A DNA stretch of 52,216 nucleotides from the IMG/VR virus record IMGVR_UViG_3300003177_000008, positions 1 through 52,216 of that record. One strand, given 5' to 3'. The position numbers and the translations under genes were made by a program. The stretch is from a virus. Shown one piece after another: positions 24,173 to 33,224 of this stretch (position 1 is its first letter; every line of letters starts with the position of its first letter). Under the pieces are notes generated by a model. It worked only from the letters and a program-made list of their open reading frames with translations, did not search any database and was not told the DNA's origin.

Positions 24173-24583
24173 TTAGATTACCAATGTTTCTTTGGTTATT
24201 AGATAACTAGCGAGTTCACTTTCATTTTCAAACTCTTTAGATATAAATGACCGTAACCAAGGAGAATCCGCTTGTTGACTTCGCTTGAGAGATTTACATG
24301 TAAAAGCATATTCTGGAATATTTAATTTAAAAGCTTCATAACATTCAATTATTGCCCCAGTAAGGTGGTGACTGATATCTTGTACTCCAAGATTTAGAAT
24401 TAAAATATGAGAATTTTTAAGCCTTGCTAAATCAGTATGCACTATGAAATTATCAGTGTCTTTGAATCCTGCTTTTGTTGTTCTAAATTTGTGGTTAACC
24501 TTTTCTGCAAATCTTTCTGTCCACGCATTGTAAAATAGTGGTGATGGTGTCATATTTCCTGATAGATATAAAATTGGTTTCAT
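24173..24583 (-). CDS. Nucleoside 2-deoxyribosyltransferase-like protein
   Basis: 136 residues from the ATG at 24583, which follows AAAAAGGAAATAAAA; an earlier in-frame start adds 17 poorly supported residues. LYLSGNMTPSPLFYNAWTE at the start, VHTDLARLKNSHILILNLG in the middle and GAIIECYEAFKLNIPEY follow the deoxyribosyltransferase/RCL fold. It could act on free or phosphorylated nucleosides. Confidence 0.6.
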   Translation of the reverse strand: MKPILYLSGNMTPSPLFYNAWTERFAEKVNHKFRTTKAGFKDTDNFIVHTDLARLKNSHILILNLGVQDISHHLTGAIIECYEAFKLNIPEYAFTCKSLKRSQQADSPWLRSFISKEFENESELASYLITKETLVI

Positions 24584-24603
24584 TTTTATTTCCTTTTTAG
24601 TGT

Positions 24604-24819
24604 CTATAATGATAAAGCAAAAAATAATATACATAGTAAAAATGATATGATCATCTGAATATAATAACTTTTTACTTCATTAATGATTTTTGTTCGAAGA
24701 TTTTTATTTCTATGCAAATTTATGTCTTCAAGATTATCAAGTGTTACTTTTCTTAATTTCAACAAATGATAAAGAGTTACCAGAAACCAAAGCCCTGATA
24801 TAAATGATAATATTAACAT
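24604..24819 (-). CDS. Small membrane protein, two helices
   Basis: 71 residues with hydrophobic stretches at about 1-19 and 53-71 flanking a basic loop (NLHRNKNLRTKIINEVK). No holin gene neighbours it. Function unknown. Confidence 0.55.
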   Translation of the reverse strand: MLILSFISGLWFLVTLYHLLKLRKVTLDNLEDINLHRNKNLRTKIINEVKSYYIQMIISFLLCILFFALSL

Positions 24820-24868
24820 TTATGTCCTTTTTGTTTATATCTAATATTATAATATAAAATAGTTAATT

Positions 24869-25060
24869 TTATATGAAAAACTGAGGAAAGTCATTATAAA
24901 AGTCTTTTTTATTTTCTCTATATCCCATTATATCATCAAGAGGAATTCTTACGACCCTGTGTCCATAGGGGATATTTAAGGATATATTTAAATATCCTCT
25001 TTTTAGATCTTTATAAAGCTCTTTACGTTTTTTAGGTTTATAGTATTGTTCAACTCTATA
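24869..25060 (-). pseudogene. 5'-truncated remnant ending in the PQFFI motif
   Basis: An open frame starts right after a TAA (25061-25063) with no usable start codon until near its end. It reads RVEQYYKPKKRKELYKDLKR and onward to DFYNDFPQFFI. The C-terminal PxFFI ending links it to the small-protein set elsewhere. The rest of 24820-25098 holds no gene. Confidence 0.5.
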
Positions 25061-25098
25061 TTACCCCTCGTAACAGAACAACACAAAACAAGTTTTCA

Positions 25099-26484
25099 TT
25101 AACGAACCCTTTCTTTCATTTCCATTGCCATTTCTTTTTGCTCTAATGCTCTTTCTAAAGTGTCAGTTTCTTTTTCTGGTCCTCTAAGTTCTTGATATCT
25201 TGGGTGACTTAATGCATAATGGTCATTATTTTTACCTTTTGTAATATCATTACAATGAAGTGTCATAACATTTCCAATAACTTTATCACGGTTTTCATGA
25301 AACCAATCCCGTACATCTTCAGATAATGTTGTAACACCTACACTACCTATGATGGTTCCTTCATCATTTGCATATTCGATGCTAGAAAAATAATCTTCGT
25401 TTTTAGTTCCTTTATTTCCTTCTGATAACCCTGTAATACGAACATCTAACTCAATAATTAACTTAACTTTTAGTTGTTTTTTTGAATTGCCGTCTTTATG
25501 CGTCATATCGTATGCTTTGATAACAGTTCCTTCATCACCTCTTTCCGTAACTTCTTGAAAATGTTCATATGCTTCTTTCATATTTTTAACGATTCTGTAT
25601 TCAATAAGTTCGACATTATCTAAATCATTATAACCAAGTAATGTTTCTAACATTTGAAGTCTATCTTCATATAAAGATAATGTTCCAGCTTTTTCTGCAG
25701 CTTTAATTTCGTCTTTAGTCATACCGTATTCTTGAACGGGAACCATATCCCAAACTGTAAACAAAACATCTTCGTGTGGAATATCATCTGAGTTAATGGT
25801 ACCGTTACCGATAGAGCGATTTTGTTCACCCCTAAGAGTCATTTCACCGATGAATACATAACCTTCTATATCTAAAGATTGTAGTTGTTTTTCTATTAAT
25901 GGAAATGAACTTTCTATGCCTGGTCTTGATGTTATTTCAACATTTCCTCCATCTACAACTGCTCTACGAAATGTTCCGTCCATTTTTAATTCGGAATATA
26001 CTTTATTTTTAAAGTTTCCGTTTTTGTCTAAAGGCATATTTTTTAGGATATTTTTTTCTGTACCAATTTCGCAGCGAGTATAAGGAGGTTTTACAATAAG
26101 ATTTTTAAATACTTTATTAATTTCTGTTCTACCTAAACGGATTTTTAAATCACGGTCAAGAATTCTCTCAATAACAATTCTGTCAGTTTCTGACATTGCT
26201 TCTAAAATATTTTCTACTAAACCTATAGCCGCATTTCCAGTTGTGTTTCTTGTTGCTAATTCATTTTCAAGTAAATCCAACGCCCATCCTAATGTATTTG
26301 TGTTTTCAGAAGTACCCGCACGAACATTTTTCATAGTGACGCCGTACGTGAAGCTTACTTTATCATTTGCCATTTTAAGTACTCTTTTAAGTAACTCATT
26401 ATCTTTATATTTTTCAAGTACTGCTTTCTTGTAATTTGAGCCATTTTCTAAGTTGATCTCATTAATGATGCTGTATATATCCAT
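25099..26484 (-). CDS. 30: ATP-dependent DNA ligase (T4 gp30 type)
   Basis: 461 residues, about the size of T4 ligase (487). The adenylated lysine lies in SELKMDGTFRR (KxDG); further nucleotidyltransferase motifs are FIGEMTLRG, VLFTVWDMVP, GTVIKAYD and QLKVKLI. It seals nicks in replication and recombination. It has its own promoter module upstream. Confidence 0.92.
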   Translation of the reverse strand: MDIYSIINEINLENGSNYKKAVLEKYKDNELLKRVLKMANDKVSFTYGVTMKNVRAGTSENTNTLGWALDLLENELATRNTTGNAAIGLVENILEAMSETDRIVIERILDRDLKIRLGRTEINKVFKNLIVKPPYTRCEIGTEKNILKNMPLDKNGNFKNKVYSELKMDGTFRRAVVDGGNVEITSRPGIESSFPLIEKQLQSLDIEGYVFIGEMTLRGEQNRSIGNGTINSDDIPHEDVLFTVWDMVPVQEYGMTKDEIKAAEKAGTLSLYEDRLQMLETLLGYNDLDNVELIEYRIVKNMKEAYEHFQEVTERGDEGTVIKAYDMTHKDGNSKKQLKVKLIIELDVRITGLSEGNKGTKNEDYFSSIEYANDEGTIIGSVGVTTLSEDVRDWFHENRDKVIGNVMTLHCNDITKGKNNDHYALSHPRYQELRGPEKETDTLERALEQKEMAMEMKERVR

Positions 26485-26510
26485 TTCGCTATATCCTTTT
26501 TTCTCTTTAT

Positions 26511-26541
26511 ATATTATATAATAAAATACCTTAAACTTTGA
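26511..26541 (-). promoter_or_regulatory. Promoter of the DNA ligase gene
   Basis: Minus strand GTTTAAGGTATTTTATTATA followed by TAATATATAAAGAG, 27 bases before the ATG. Confidence 0.6.
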
Positions 26542-26564
26542 TTAAATATTTAATTAATCATTAT

Positions 26565-26780
26565 TTATCCTTTAATTTCTTCTAATAATTTTTCATTAAA
26601 TTTAATCGCCCTAATACAATCATTAATACGAATACTATCTCTTATTAAATAATGTTCCTTAATAAGTTTACTAATTAGGGCTTCAGCTAATGAAATTTTA
26701 ATTTCAAGAACTTCTTTATATGCTTTTTGAGATAATCCTCTGAGACTATCTCTTCCGTATAAATATTTAGAATCTTTCAA
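26565..26780 (-). CDS. Hypothetical helical protein
   Basis: 71 residues, almost wholly helical (KEVLEIKISLAEALISKLIK). No motif. It follows the 81-residue gene by five bases. Confidence 0.5.
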   Translation of the reverse strand: MKDSKYLYGRDSLRGLSQKAYKEVLEIKISLAEALISKLIKEHYLIRDSIRINDCIRAIKFNEKLLEEIKG

Positions 26781-26785
26781 TATTT

Positions 26786-27031
26786 CTACTTATAAAACGA
26801 TACAGTATCGTTAGCAACTTCAGTCTCATAACACTCAATCATATCTTCAAGAGTAAACTCTGTAGCCACCATTGATAAAGTATCTCTATGATCTACTAAC
26901 AATGCGCCTGTAGAATCTTCCAACTGGTATGAATATTCACGTCCTAGTTTTGGATTAGGGTTTGGGCATTTACTTTTTATCAAGGTAAGCTCCGGGTTTT
27001 GCTCAAGTGTCAATCTAGTTTCTCTTTTCAT
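26786..27031 (-). CDS. Hypothetical protein
   Basis: 81 residues, starting MKRETRLTLEQNPEL, one small mixed domain, no known motif. First gene behind a promoter module. Confidence 0.5.
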   Translation of the reverse strand: MKRETRLTLEQNPELTLIKSKCPNPNPKLGREYSYQLEDSTGALLVDHRDTLSMVATEFTLEDMIECYETEVANDTVSFYK

Positions 27032-27045
27032 CTTTTTATCCTCTT

Positions 27046-27088
27046 TCTCTTTATATACTATATTATAACATAAAATACCTTAAATCTT
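27046..27088 (-). promoter_or_regulatory. Long early/middle-type promoter module
   Basis: Minus strand ATTTAAGGTATTTTATGTTA followed by TAATATAGTATATAAAGAG. It faces away from the late plus-strand gene at 27124. Confidence 0.6.
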
Positions 27089-27095
27089 GATTAAA

Positions 27096-27103
27096 TATAA
27101 ATA
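27096..27103 (+). promoter_or_regulatory. T4-type late promoter TATAAATA
   Basis: Exact octamer 21 bases before the ATG at 27124; AAAGGA lies between. Confidence 0.65.
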
Positions 27104-27123
27104 AAAAAAAAAGGAATATACAT

Positions 27124-27825
27124 ATGTTTAAAAAATTATTCACGGAAGCTAAACTAAAGCCTCTTGACACCCCTCTGACAGATACAGAACAGAAGAAATT
27201 AAAATCATTAAGAAATATGATAAGTACACACAAAAGATTAAGACCGAGCGCATTGGATCTTTTACAAAACTTAGAAGATAGGGAAAATATAAAGCCCGCA
27301 GAACCTCTTAAATTTGAGTTAATGTCTCTTACCCAAATTAAAAAAACAGGCAACTCCATGAGCGCGCTTAAGGGCGTTTATTATGGTGCTACAGATGGAC
27401 ATTATGCTAAGCAATATTTAAAATATGCAGAAAAAAATCAGAAACTTAGTGCTGATGATATAAAAGAATTTACATTGATGTATAAACCCCAAATGCAAAG
27501 AATGGTAAAATCAAAAGCATTCAAAACTCTTTTAATAAATATTATAAAATCCCAAGCGGAGGAAAATAATTATTGGAGTGATGTACCTAATCAAATTAAA
27601 ACATGGGTATATAACATTTTAGCAAAATCTGATATTAAAGATCTTATTAGTATAGATCCTTGGAAATTATATCAAGACATAGAAGTGAATAACAGCGAAG
27701 AAGGATGGACATCGAGACAAGGCGCTTCAATGACTACTAAAAAAGCGGAGGTTACTTTTAGCATAGGAAACAAAGAGTACAGAGAAGACTTTCATTTAGA
27801 TACTTCAGGATATTGGAACGATTAA
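27124..27825 (+). CDS. Probable capsid-internal protein, 233 residues
   Basis: Leader MFKKLFTE|AKLKP fits the capsid-targeting pattern. The body is basic and helical with W-rich patches (NNYWSDVPNQIKTWV). It is an isolated late plus-strand gene set among early minus-strand genes, with its own late promoter and terminator. Internal proteins injected with DNA often block host enzymes, but nothing in the sequence shows a target. Confidence 0.6.
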   Translation: MFKKLFTEAKLKPLDTPLTDTEQKKLKSLRNMISTHKRLRPSALDLLQNLEDRENIKPAEPLKFELMSLTQIKKTGNSMSALKGVYYGATDGHYAKQYLKYAEKNQKLSADDIKEFTLMYKPQMQRMVKSKAFKTLLINIIKSQAEENNYWSDVPNQIKTWVYNILAKSDIKDLISIDPWKLYQDIEVNNSEEGWTSRQGASMTTKKAEVTFSIGNKEYREDFHLDTSGYWND

Positions 27826-27840
27826 GTTCCAATATTTTTT
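27811..27840 (+). terminator. Rho-independent terminator
   Basis: TATTGGAAC-GATTAA-GTTCCAATA, a perfect 9-bp stem then TTTTTT. The stop codon of the gene lies in the loop. It separates convergent genes. Confidence 0.88.
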
Positions 27841-28939
27841 ATAAACTATCCCATTCATCTTCTGACATCTCAGAAACCATACCTATTTTATAATCTGTAA
27901 TTTCAACTTCCTGTGGAAGGACCTCTTCTCTACCCTGGCCTAACCATTGGTCCATCCAGGGTAACGGATTTTGGGCTACATTTTCAAACATTTTAGGTTC
28001 TCTAATCGCTCGTAGTCTTGTGTTCACAATATATTTCATATATTTTTCAAGTATCTCAGCGTTTAACCCTATAATAGAGCCTTCTTCAAAAAGATATTGT
28101 GCCCATTCAATCTCATTCATAGCTGCATCATAGAACATCTCACGTACATCATCTTTGCAATCTGATATAACTTCTAAAAAACCTTCTTCTTTATCTTTCT
28201 TTAAGATATTAATTAGTTTTTGTGTTACCTGGAGATGAATTAACTCATCCCTAGCAATTAATTTAAGTTCTTGAGCATTACCTGTCATTTTTTGGTTTTC
28301 TGCGAAAGCAAAAGTACATGCAAACGATACGAAAAATCTCACACCTTCGATAATATTCCAAGCTATTAATGCCATCCATGCATATGTTTTCATATCTTTT
28401 AGAGTAGGCCTAGCAGGATCAGATTTTGGTAACGCCTCCCATTTTGCTAATGCAATGTAAAACTTTTCATACGCTTCAGTAATTTTACCTGTATGTTTTT
28501 TAATAATCACATCATCACCAATTTCATCGAAAACTTTTGACGGATCCGGATAAACGTTTCTCAAAATATATGAGTAACTGTCAGAATGATTAACCTCTTG
28601 ACCTTGAAGTTTAGTTATTGCTGCTTCTAACGCAGAATTAGTAGTAATTCTTCCAAAAGTTAATAAGGGGCTTCTCCCTTGGATAGTATCAAGTACCATC
28701 TGTCTTTTTATATTTAATTCAGATATTCTAGATTCACTAGTTTCTAACGCTTTAAAGTCAGCTACATCTTTTTCGAGGGATATCTCTTGAGGTTTCCAAA
28801 AGTTTTCATCCATTTTTTCAGCATATTCATAAAATATCTTATGTTTCATTACATCATATCGTTGTAACCCTCGTCCCGAACCGAAAAATATAGGTTCACG
28901 CATAATATCTATTTTTATATTTTCGTCATAAATTTTCAT
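27839..28939 (-). CDS. nrdB: Ribonucleotide reductase class Ia, beta subunit
   Basis: 366 residues, normal length. EVNHSDSYSYILRNVYPDP is the diiron/tyrosyl helix region (compare E. coli HSRSYTHIIRN); RFFVSFACTFAFAENQKMTG and DELIHLQVTQ carry the further iron ligands. It provides the radical for NrdA. Its start overlaps the upstream kinase-like gene by 14 bases; the three genes form an operon with nrdA first. Confidence 0.93.
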   Translation of the reverse strand: MKIYDENIKIDIMREPIFFGSGRGLQRYDVMKHKIFYEYAEKMDENFWKPQEISLEKDVADFKALETSESRISELNIKRQMVLDTIQGRSPLLTFGRITTNSALEAAITKLQGQEVNHSDSYSYILRNVYPDPSKVFDEIGDDVIIKKHTGKITEAYEKFYIALAKWEALPKSDPARPTLKDMKTYAWMALIAWNIIEGVRFFVSFACTFAFAENQKMTGNAQELKLIARDELIHLQVTQKLINILKKDKEEGFLEVISDCKDDVREMFYDAAMNEIEWAQYLFEEGSIIGLNAEILEKYMKYIVNTRLRAIREPKMFENVAQNPLPWMDQWLGQGREEVLPQEVEITDYKIGMVSEMSEDEWDSL

Positions 28940-29441
28940 TTTTTTCCTTCAAATTTAATATCTTTTTAATATCTTTTATATCATTAATCTCTTTATAATC
29001 AAAATCTTCTAATATATTTAATATTATATCATCAATTTCTTTAGATTCACTTAAATTTTGTTGCCTACCATACTTTTGATATCTAAAATTTCCTCTTTTT
29101 ATAAAAAAGTTTATATTATTATATGAGTTAAATACGGTATCTACTAATGGGTTAAATGTTTTAGGATCTACCGATTTATTATAAATTTTAGAAAACAACA
29201 AAGGACTGTCAACGATTACATAATCTACCTTATTTTGTAACCTAAATAATCTGTGATGTTGTTCAGCAAAAACTAAAAGTTGATCTCTCAGTTTAACATT
29301 TTCATCTGCGTATACAAGATCTTTTGCAAATTCAGTAGATAATTCTACTTTATAATGAAGCTTTTTCATCATCGTAAAGAGTTCTGAGGCAAGGGTAGAT
29401 TTTCCACTACCAGGACCTCCAAATAAATTGATTACCATCAT
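28926..29441 (-). CDS. P-loop kinase-like protein between nrdA and nrdB
   Basis: 171 residues. Walker A is GGPGSGKST near the N-terminus, VDYVIVDSPLLFSKIY is a Walker B-like strand, and RYQKYGRQQNLSES a lid-like segment. AAA_28 or thymidylate-kinase-like. The start overlaps the nrdA stop (ATGATG over TGA). A role in dNTP supply is inferred from the operon. Confidence 0.7.
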   Translation of the reverse strand: MMVINLFGGPGSGKSTLASELFTMMKKLHYKVELSTEFAKDLVYADENVKLRDQLLVFAEQHHRLFRLQNKVDYVIVDSPLLFSKIYNKSVDPKTFNPLVDTVFNSYNNINFFIKRGNFRYQKYGRQQNLSESKEIDDIILNILEDFDYKEINDIKDIKKILNLKEKNENL

Positions 29442-31669
29442 ACTTTACAGCCTCCTCCCTCACAATCATCTTCAAGATCACTATCAGTTTTATTTATTGT
29501 ATCAATAAACGTACTATAATATGTTGTTTTTAATCCTGCTTTATACGCCGCAATAATAGTTTTAATCATTGTTTTGTTTGGAAATTTCATTTTTCCATCT
29601 TTTGGATCTTTGATAAAATCTTTTTCCGGTGTCCAGTACACGTTAGTGCTGATACCTTGATCAATATACAATTGAATTTTACCTAACATTTTAATATACG
29701 CAATATTATCCAGTTCTGTTGCTAGCGTATAATAAGAGGCTCCTTTACTAAAGTTGGGTACTATCTGTTTAGCGTTGCCTACTTTAGATTTTTTAGTAAC
29801 TATCAAATCTCTAGGCATATCAATCCCGGATGTACTATTAGATACATCTGATGAAGTACCTGCTGGGGGAATTGCGCTTAGTGTTAAGTTTCTTAGACCA
29901 TATTTTATGATGTCTTTTCGAAGTTGTTCCCATTCTTCTTTAGGAATAAATCTCCATTTACCATCATTAGGTAACCATCCATCAGCATATTTTGATTTTT
30001 CTCTAAACCACTTAGCTTCACCTTTTTCTTGAGCTAGTTTACACGAAGCTTTTAATAAGTTAAACTGTAAGTGTTCAGCGAATTCTTCTGCTAAATCTAG
30101 GGCCTCTTGGGTGTTATATCTTACTTTTTTCTTTGTTAAATAATGTACCCAATCTGAAATACCAATTCCCAAATATCTCGCGTTCACCGTAGGATTCTCT
30201 GCTGCCGGTATAGGATACTGCTGGATATCTATAATATTATCTAAAAAATATACTAAATTTTCCGTAATTCTAGGAAGTTCCTCTAATTTAACTCTACCAG
30301 CGTTTACATTACTGAGAATACAAAGAGCTACCTGTCCATCTTCTGTCCCATATAAGTCGGTCATCGGTTCTGTAGGTAAAAGAATTTCTAAACATAAATT
30401 TGACATTTTAATAACATCTTTTAAAGGACCTTTATTAATCAAATCTAAAAATATCGGGTAGTATCTACCTGTTTCAAATCTTTCTTTAGCAAATAATTCT
30501 AAAAGTTTTCTTGCTGAAAACTTACGTTTTCTAATCCCTCTTTTCTTTTCATAATCTAAATATGTTTTCTCCCAAAGATTATAGTTATCTAAATTACGGA
30601 TAAGATCTGGTGTTTCTTCAGCACTAAACAATGTTATATCTTCATTATTTTTTACCCGTTCAAAAAATAATCTATTAAATCCAATACCGTAATCTAATTT
30701 TTTAACTGAATTTTCAGGTGTACTTTTATTGGATTTTAAAGTAAGAACCTTGTCAATTTCCCAATTCCAGAACATATGAAAGCTCGTAGCTGAACCACCC
30801 CTAGACCCCTGAGAAGCCCATTTAACGGCGGATTCATGCCATCTGAGAATAGACACAACTCCGTTATGAAGTATTCTTCCATTTTTGACAGATGCGTTAA
30901 TACCTCTAATTGAACCGTTAAAAATACCAATACCTGCAGCGTTTGTGGTCATTAAAGAACACGCGCCATTTGCTGCAATTAATGATCTTGTTGTATCTCC
31001 ACCGTCAATGAGACAACAAGATGCATATGATGTACTCATAGTTCTTAACCCGGACATAATAGGACTAGGTAGTGATTCTTTAAAAGTACTTAGGTCATCA
31101 TAAAATTCTAAGATTCTTTTAACTCTATCTTCTCTGTTTTTAAATGCCACCATTGGAACTAACATAAACAACTCTTGAGGTGTTTCAAGCATTCGTTTAT
31201 CTTTAATTTTAACAATAAATTTATCTATAGTGGTTCTCAGCCCTATATATGTGAAATCTAAATCTCTCTGATATTTTATTTTAGAATTAAAAAAATTGAT
31301 TTCATCTTCAGTATAATACTCTAAAATATTTTCATAATGCCCTGATGCAATATTTTTCTTTACAGTTTCTAGCAATGGTTTAGGATCGTATTGACTCCAA
31401 ACTTCTTTTCTCAGTTCCATGATAAGACTTCGTGCTGCGGCGTATTGATAATTAGGTGATCTCAATGAAATAAGATCTGCCGTTGCTTTAGTAGTAGCTC
31501 TATGAATATCTGCAGTTTTAATACCATCATAAAAATTAGGTCTAGCAGCTAATTCTATTTCAGAAACACTACAACCAGATAATCCCTCTATCGTCCAATT
31601 AACCATTTTATGATACTTTTCAATATCTAATGGTTCTCTTTTACCTTTTCTTTTTGTTACATTAATCAA
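29438..31669 (-). CDS. nrdA: Ribonucleotide reductase class Ia, alpha subunit
   Basis: 743 residues, close to the T4 and E. coli sizes. Motifs seen: SSYASCCLIDGGD (active-site cysteine), GIGIFNGSIRG, LCLEILLPTEPM and ALCILSNVNAG (NxCxE-type finger loop), TSDVSNSTSGID, and the redox tail CEGGGC at the C-terminus. It reduces ribonucleoside diphosphates. No intein or intron interrupts it. Confidence 0.95.
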   Translation of the reverse strand: MINVTKRKGKREPLDIEKYHKMVNWTIEGLSGCSVSEIELAARPNFYDGIKTADIHRATTKATADLISLRSPNYQYAAARSLIMELRKEVWSQYDPKPLLETVKKNIASGHYENILEYYTEDEINFFNSKIKYQRDLDFTYIGLRTTIDKFIVKIKDKRMLETPQELFMLVPMVAFKNREDRVKRILEFYDDLSTFKESLPSPIMSGLRTMSTSYASCCLIDGGDTTRSLIAANGACSLMTTNAAGIGIFNGSIRGINASVKNGRILHNGVVSILRWHESAVKWASQGSRGGSATSFHMFWNWEIDKVLTLKSNKSTPENSVKKLDYGIGFNRLFFERVKNNEDITLFSAEETPDLIRNLDNYNLWEKTYLDYEKKRGIRKRKFSARKLLELFAKERFETGRYYPIFLDLINKGPLKDVIKMSNLCLEILLPTEPMTDLYGTEDGQVALCILSNVNAGRVKLEELPRITENLVYFLDNIIDIQQYPIPAAENPTVNARYLGIGISDWVHYLTKKKVRYNTQEALDLAEEFAEHLQFNLLKASCKLAQEKGEAKWFREKSKYADGWLPNDGKWRFIPKEEWEQLRKDIIKYGLRNLTLSAIPPAGTSSDVSNSTSGIDMPRDLIVTKKSKVGNAKQIVPNFSKGASYYTLATELDNIAYIKMLGKIQLYIDQGISTNVYWTPEKDFIKDPKDGKMKFPNKTMIKTIIAAYKAGLKTTYYSTFIDTINKTDSDLEDDCEGGGCKV

Positions 31670-31680
31670 TTAAATTCTCC

Positions 31681-32448
31681 TTATACACCAGGTTTGTCAT
31701 TCCATGCTCTAATATGTAATCTATCGGAATAATTAAATCCTAACTCAACACATTTTTCCATAACAAATCGACAATTCTCATCTACTTCTGATTTATTTTC
31801 ACCCATAGGCATTAGATATACATTAGCAAATACAGGAATACCTCTTAAAATTTCTTTAATTTCTTTCCAGTCTGAATTCCACGTATCTTTAGATACTACA
31901 AACTTTAAATAACTTTCTGGACAATGTTCAAGAATATTAGTAATATTTTCTATATTTACTCTTTTATGTTCAGGCTCACCTGAGTTAGAAAGCTTTACAG
32001 ACATAGAAAACATAATATCTTCTTGATATTTTCTAGTAAATTCAATATCTAAAGATGCATTTGATTCAATAGTAACCTTGTGACCTCTAGATATATAGTG
32101 AGATAAAACTCTTTGAATTACATCTTCCTTCCAATGAATTAGTGGTTCTCCACCTGTCAAAACAATATCAGGTTTTAGAAGGTTTTCTTTAGATAGATTC
32201 GGCATAGTATTATCTATTCTATTAACTAGATCTAGGTAGTCTACATAATAATCCCATGAATCTTTAAATTTAGTAGATACAGCTCTAATACTATCGCAGC
32301 CCTTAATTATATCTCCATCCGGTGATTTTAAAGAACATCCAAAACCCTCACACTTAAAATTACACAATCCTGTTCTTACAAATACTGAAGGTACGATTCT
32401 TTTACCTTCTCCTTGTATAGAATAGAATGTTTCTACAATTGGTACCAT
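31681..32448 (-). CDS. queE: 7-carboxy-7-deazaguanine synthase QueE
   Basis: 255 residues. Radical-SAM enzyme with N-terminal FYSIQGEGKR and the cluster CNFKCEGFGC, i.e. C-x3-C-x4-C with an insert (KGCDSIRAV) that I recall from Campylobacterota QueE proteins. DIVLTGGEPLIHW binds SAM. It makes the precursor for QueC. It is located 11 bases upstream of nrdA. Confidence 0.88.
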   Translation of the reverse strand: MVPIVETFYSIQGEGKRIVPSVFVRTGLCNFKCEGFGCSLKSPDGDIIKGCDSIRAVSTKFKDSWDYYVDYLDLVNRIDNTMPNLSKENLLKPDIVLTGGEPLIHWKEDVIQRVLSHYISRGHKVTIESNASLDIEFTRKYQEDIMFSMSVKLSNSGEPEHKRVNIENITNILEHCPESYLKFVVSKDTWNSDWKEIKEILRGIPVFANVYLMPMGENKSEVDENCRFVMEKCVELGFNYSDRLHIRAWNDKPGV

Positions 32449-32495
32449 ATTTTATTCCTCTTTTTTAATTATATAATAACTTTATTAAATTATGT

Positions 32496-32846
32496 TTATG
32501 AATTACTAGTTCTAGTTTTTAAATAGCTAGGAATATTATTAATAGCATCGATTACTTTAGCTATATTATAGACCTCTTTTCTATCTATTCCTTCTTTATC
32601 TGCAATAAAATCTACAAAATCACCCTCAAAGTCTCTTGAATTAAATATAAATTCTCGTGATAGATTTGAAAATGTTTCAGATAGGGATTTTTGTATTGTT
32701 TCTTCCTCTAATCGTCTAGAGAAACTTCGAGCATCAATAGTCTCAAATGTAGCAGCTTTATATGCTCTATATTTAATATCTTTTATAATTTCGTAATTGC
32801 TACTAAATGTAGTATCTCTCTTGGGTAGCGTATCTTTATTATTCAT
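32496..32846 (-). CDS. Hypothetical protein
   Basis: 116 residues, charged and helical (SFSRRLEEETIQKSLSETFS), no membrane segment. It has an AT-rich promoter-like region upstream (about 32860-32885). Function unknown. Confidence 0.5.
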   Translation of the reverse strand: MNNKDTLPKRDTTFSSNYEIIKDIKYRAYKAATFETIDARSFSRRLEEETIQKSLSETFSNLSREFIFNSRDFEGDFVDFIADKEGIDRKEVYNIAKVIDAINNIPSYLKTRTSNS

Positions 32847-32903
32847 TTATAGTCCTTTCCTATTAGTTACTATATATTATAGTAGAAAGAACTTAAATGA
32901 TTT

Positions 32904-33215
32904 TTAAAGGGAGTCGTTAATGCGCTGAATATTATTATTAAGGTCTTCTATAATTTTTTTAAGCATTTTAGGTTCAAAACAATCCACCTCAATATGTTTA
33001 GATCCACTTTCACCACCTCTAAATTCTCCATTGATAGTGATACCACGCTTTCTTCTATCTATGAGTGGTTTAAATTCAGATATTTCAATAAATTCTGCAA
33101 TTGCAGACTTAATTCTATTGACACAAGTACCTTCACGTAAGTCATTATATTTAGATAAAATATTATCTATAAGTTTATCTAATCTAGATTCTTTTAGGTA
33201 TGTTTTAAATTTCAT
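32904..33215 (-). CDS. Probable capsid-internal protein
   Basis: 103 residues. Leader MKFKTYLKE|SRLDK with an L-x-E site, followed by a small alpha/beta domain (KRGITINGEFRGGESGSKHI). No clear late octamer lies directly upstream, so the assignment rests on the leader alone. Confidence 0.55.
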   Translation of the reverse strand: MKFKTYLKESRLDKLIDNILSKYNDLREGTCVNRIKSAIAEFIEISEFKPLIDRRKRGITINGEFRGGESGSKHIEVDCFEPKMLKKIIEDLNNNIQRINDSL

Positions 33216-33224
33216 GTTTCTTCC

